From an uncultured Hyphomicrobiales bacterium (GTDB lineage: Bacteria; Pseudomonadota; Alphaproteobacteria; Rhizobiales; Rhizobiaceae), in NCBI GenBank assembly GCA_943914405.1, contig CALUBX010000219.1:1-8169 (forward strand): 8,169 nt of DNA, read 5' to 3'. The notes below the pieces were generated by a model. It was not told the DNA's origin. It was given only the letters and a program-made list of their open reading frames with translations, and did no database searches. Numbering within the stretch: position 1 is the first letter of the stretch; every line of letters begins with the position of its first letter. Shown piece after piece: positions 6,283-8,169 of the stretch. The position numbers and the translations under genes were made by a program.

Positions 6283-7218
6283 TTGAACGAGCTCCTGATT
6301 ATCGCAGCCCCGGACCTGATGGAAAAGCGGAAGGAGTGGCTTGAGAGCCTGGGCGGCGAGCGGCGTCTTTCCGCCAACACGCTGGACGCCTATGAGCGCG
6401 ACACGCGTCAGTTCCTGGCTTTCCTCACCGCTCACGTGGGCGGTCCGGCTACTGTTTCGGACATCCACAGCCTGCGTCCGGCCGACCTGCGCGCCTTCCT
6501 TGCCCATCGCAGGCGAGAAGGCTCCGGCGCGCGCTCGCTTGGCCGGCACCTCGCCGGTCTGCGCTCTTTTCTCCGGCATCTCGAACGGAAGGGGCTGGTG
6601 AACGCTGCCGCAGCCGGCGCCGTTCGCGCGCCGAGGCAGCCGAAATCCCTGCCTAAGCCCCTCACGGACCGGCAGGCACTCGATCTGGTGACGACAGATG
6701 CGCAGCTGCAGGAGGAGCCCTGGATCGCCGCCCGCGACGCCGCGGTCCTCACCCTTCTCTATGGATGCGGCTTGCGTATCTCGGAGGCGCTCGCCCTGCG
6801 GCCGGCTGATTTAACGGACACGACCACGTCGCTCCGTGTCTCCGGCAAGGGCGGCAAGACCCGCCTTGTTCCCCTGCTTCCGATCGTGCTCACGGCCGTC
6901 CAGCGGTATCGTGACCTGTGTCCCTTCCAGCTGGCGAGCGGAGAGCCGCTGTTTCGCGGCGCCCGCGGCAAGCCGCTGCAGCCGGCCATCATCCAGCGCC
7001 AAATGCAAAAGCTGCGTGGCGCGCTCGGCCTGCCTGAGACGGCGACGCCGCATGCGCTCCGGCATTCCTTCGCCACCCACCTCCTGGCCGGCGGCGGCGA
7101 TCTGCGCACCATCCAGGACCTGCTGGGCCATGCCAGCCTGTCAACCACCCAGGTCTATACAGGCGTAGATACGGCTCGCCTGCTGGAGGTTTACGATCGC
7201 GCCCATCCCCGCGCCTGA
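6283..7218 (+). CDS. xerC: Site-specific tyrosine recombinase XerC/XerD type
   Basis: This enzyme resolves chromosome dimers by strand exchange at dif, together with a partner Xer protein. From the TTG start it is 311 aa, the usual length. The N-terminal core-binding (SAM-like) domain covers about residues 15-110 (NTLDAYERDTRQFLAFL, LRSFLRHLERKG). The catalytic domain carries the full set of residues: Arg165 in GCGLRISEAL, Lys189 in GKGGKTR, His257 and Arg260 in HALRHSFATH, His283 in LLGHASLS, and nucleophile Tyr292 in QVYTG. I start at TTG 6283-6285 because the protein begins LNELLIIA as remembered rhizobial XerC proteins do, and the preceding 24 in-frame codons from ATG 6211 run through the 6203-6231 dyad and look non-coding. 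AGG upstream is a weak ribosome-binding site. XerC rather than XerD is inferred from the neighbourhood of priA and atp; the sequence alone does not fully decide it. Nothing around it suggests a mobile-element integrase. Confidence 0.88.
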   Translation: MNELLIIAAPDLMEKRKEWLESLGGERRLSANTLDAYERDTRQFLAFLTAHVGGPATVSDIHSLRPADLRAFLAHRRREGSGARSLGRHLAGLRSFLRHLERKGLVNAAAAGAVRAPRQPKSLPKPLTDRQALDLVTTDAQLQEEPWIAARDAAVLTLLYGCGLRISEALALRPADLTDTTTSLRVSGKGGKTRLVPLLPIVLTAVQRYRDLCPFQLASGEPLFRGARGKPLQPAIIQRQMQKLRGALGLPETATPHALRHSFATHLLAGGGDLRTIQDLLGHASLSTTQVYTGVDTARLLEVYDRAHPRA

Positions 7219-7226
7219 ACAAACCG

Positions 7227-7243
7227 TTAACCAAGGTCGTTAA
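7227..7243. repeat. Operator-like dyad TTAAC-N7-GTTAA upstream of the TraB/GumN gene
   Basis: TTAAC (7227-7231) and GTTAA (7239-7243) form an inverted repeat separated by seven bases. It is 56 bases before the next start codon and just after the xerC stop, in the 81-base spacer. The nearby TTAAGG (7240-7245) and GATAGA (7264-7269) are a poor promoter pair at 18 bases. The site resembles a CtrA box but the TTAA half-sites are nine bases apart rather than seven. Function is inferred from position only. Confidence 0.3.
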
Positions 7244-7299
7244 GGCGACGTGGAGTGGCTGCCGATAGAGTGCGGACCATCCCCTCCCAGACGGAAGAC

Positions 7300-8169
7300 A
7301 TGATGACTGCCGCTACCTTTCCCTCCTCTCTGCTCGCCGGTGCACGACGCGTTCAAAATGCTGCCTTGTGGCTGCTGGCGGGCGCCCATCTCCTGGCGCT
7401 CGTTTCCTTTCTGGTCGTGGTCGGCCTGGCTATGCAGGCCCGCGCACAAGACGGATCCTGCGGCGGCCGCGATCTCCTGGCCCAGATGAAGGCGGAGGAT
7501 CCGGCCACCTATGCCAAGGTTATGGAAGAGGGCGACCGGATACCCAACGGGAAATCGATTTTCTGGAAGATCGAGAAGCCTGGCATAGCCCCCTCCTACC
7601 TTCTCGGCACAATGCATGTGACGGATCCGCGGGTGCTGAAGATGCCGCCGGGCGCTGACGAGGCCCTCTTTGAGGCGGACACGATCGTGGTGGAGTCGGA
7701 CGAGATCCTTGATGAAAAAAAGGGTATGGCAGCGATCTTCGCCAACCCCGACCTGACCATGTTCACGAATGGGCAGTCGCTCGAAACGCTGCTGTCGAAG
7801 GACGATGTGGCGCTCCTGAAGGATGATCTTGCCCGCCGGGGTATCCCCCTGTCTGCCGTCTCCAGAATGAAGCCATGGATGCTGATGTCGGCGATCTCGC
7901 TTCCATCCTGCGAAAGGGCTCGTGCGGCCGACAAGACCGCCTTTCTCGACAAGCAGATCGCCCTGAACGCAGCATCCGAGGGCATACCCGTCAAAGGCTT
8001 GGAAACCTTCGCCGAACAACTCTCCACCATGGCGGCCATCCCGATCGAGCTGCACATGAAGTCACTGATGGAGACGATCAAGCTCGGCCGCAAAATGGAC
8101 GACGTTTTCGAGACGATGACCCAGCTTTATCTGTCGGGCAATATCGGGCTCACCATTCCGCTTCTCAAG
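7300..8169 (+). CDS. TraB/GumN family protein, exported or membrane-anchored (runs off right edge)
   Basis: Two hundred and ninety codons are visible with no stop, so the C-terminus is missing. The family (TraB/GumN, COG3735) has conserved Gly-x-x-His and Glu motifs and has been linked to metalloprotease-like activity, but the role in rhizobia is unknown. Residues about 21-44 (ALWLLAGAHLLALVSFLVVV) form a long hydrophobic segment followed by ARA-QD near residue 49. This fits a signal peptide or membrane anchor exporting the rest to the periplasm. Family features are LLGTMHV (GTMH 103-106), TIVVESD (Glu132), a MKPWML segment, and GLETFAEQL, all typical. ATG codons at 7300 and 7303 compete; GGAAG just upstream suits the second slightly better. 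It follows xerC by 81 bases on the same strand and may or may not share its transcript. Confidence 0.88.
   Translation, partial: MMTAATFPSSLLAGARRVQNAALWLLAGAHLLALVSFLVVVGLAMQARAQDGSCGGRDLLAQMKAEDPATYAKVMEEGDRIPNGKSIFWKIEKPGIAPSYLLGTMHVTDPRVLKMPPGADEALFEADTIVVESDEILDEKKGMAAIFANPDLTMFTNGQSLETLLSKDDVALLKDDLARRGIPLSAVSRMKPWMLMSAISLPSCERARAADKTAFLDKQIALNAASEGIPVKGLETFAEQLSTMAAIPIELHMKSLMETIKLGRKMDDVFETMTQLYLSGNIGLTIPLLK

Noticed and set aside
6283..7218. Integrase of a genomic island or phage
   Set aside because: Its length and sequence fit housekeeping XerC/D. There is no tRNA, attachment-site repeat, excisionase or phage gene nearby, and the surrounding genes are core chromosome genes.
7227..7243. 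CtrA binding site before the TraB/GumN gene
   Set aside because: The two TTAA half-sites are nine bases apart; the CtrA consensus needs seven. I keep it only as an unnamed dyad.
7240..8055. A 271-codon open frame on the minus strand
   Set aside because: It is the mirror of the TraB/GumN gene, which has family motifs and a ribosome-binding site on the plus strand. The minus frame has neither.

Overview
The window looks like a piece of the core chromosome of a high-GC alphaproteobacterium, most likely in the Rhizobiaceae (Rhizobium / Agrobacterium / Ensifer / Shinella-like). The evidence is the close resemblance of AtpH and AtpA to remembered rhizobial sequences, the GC-rich third codon positions, and priA placed next to an atpH-atpA pair. 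This placement comes from recognition and was not checked by a database search.

Layout, left to right. Positions 1-1029 hold the start of the F1Fo ATP synthase operon on the minus strand: atpH (delta subunit), then the first 154 codons of atpA (alpha subunit), which runs off the left edge. Positions 1030-1291 are a gene-free spacer. It contains a convincing Rho-independent terminator for the operon to its right (1200-1228) and, between that and atpH, the probable promoter and leader of the atp operon with two small inverted repeats. Positions 1292-6145 hold four minus-strand genes transcribed leftward in the order acyltransferase, AAA ATPase (frameshifted), priA, small DUF4345-like membrane protein. 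Gaps between them are 15 to about 70 bases, so they probably form one transcript ending at the 1200-1228 terminator.

From about 6146 the orientation flips. A short divergent spacer carrying a strong imperfect dyad (6203-6231) precedes a plus-strand tyrosine recombinase of the XerC/D type (6283-7218). This is followed by a TraB/GumN-family protein with an N-terminal signal or anchor segment (from 7300), which is still open at the right edge.

The identified genes are housekeeping: ATP synthesis, replication restart (PriA) and chromosome dimer resolution (Xer). They sit with less well understood conserved genes: an acyltransferase, a COG4637-like ATPase, a DUF4345-like protein and a TraB/GumN protein. 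I see no CRISPR array, insertion sequence, phage, toxin-antitoxin or defence island, and no tRNA or rRNA. I do not see an undescribed multi-gene system. The items most worth checking are the single frameshift that splits the ATPase next to priA, the dyads flanking xerC, and the leader hairpins of the atp operon. There is no stretch over 300 bases without a gene; the longest is 1030-1291.
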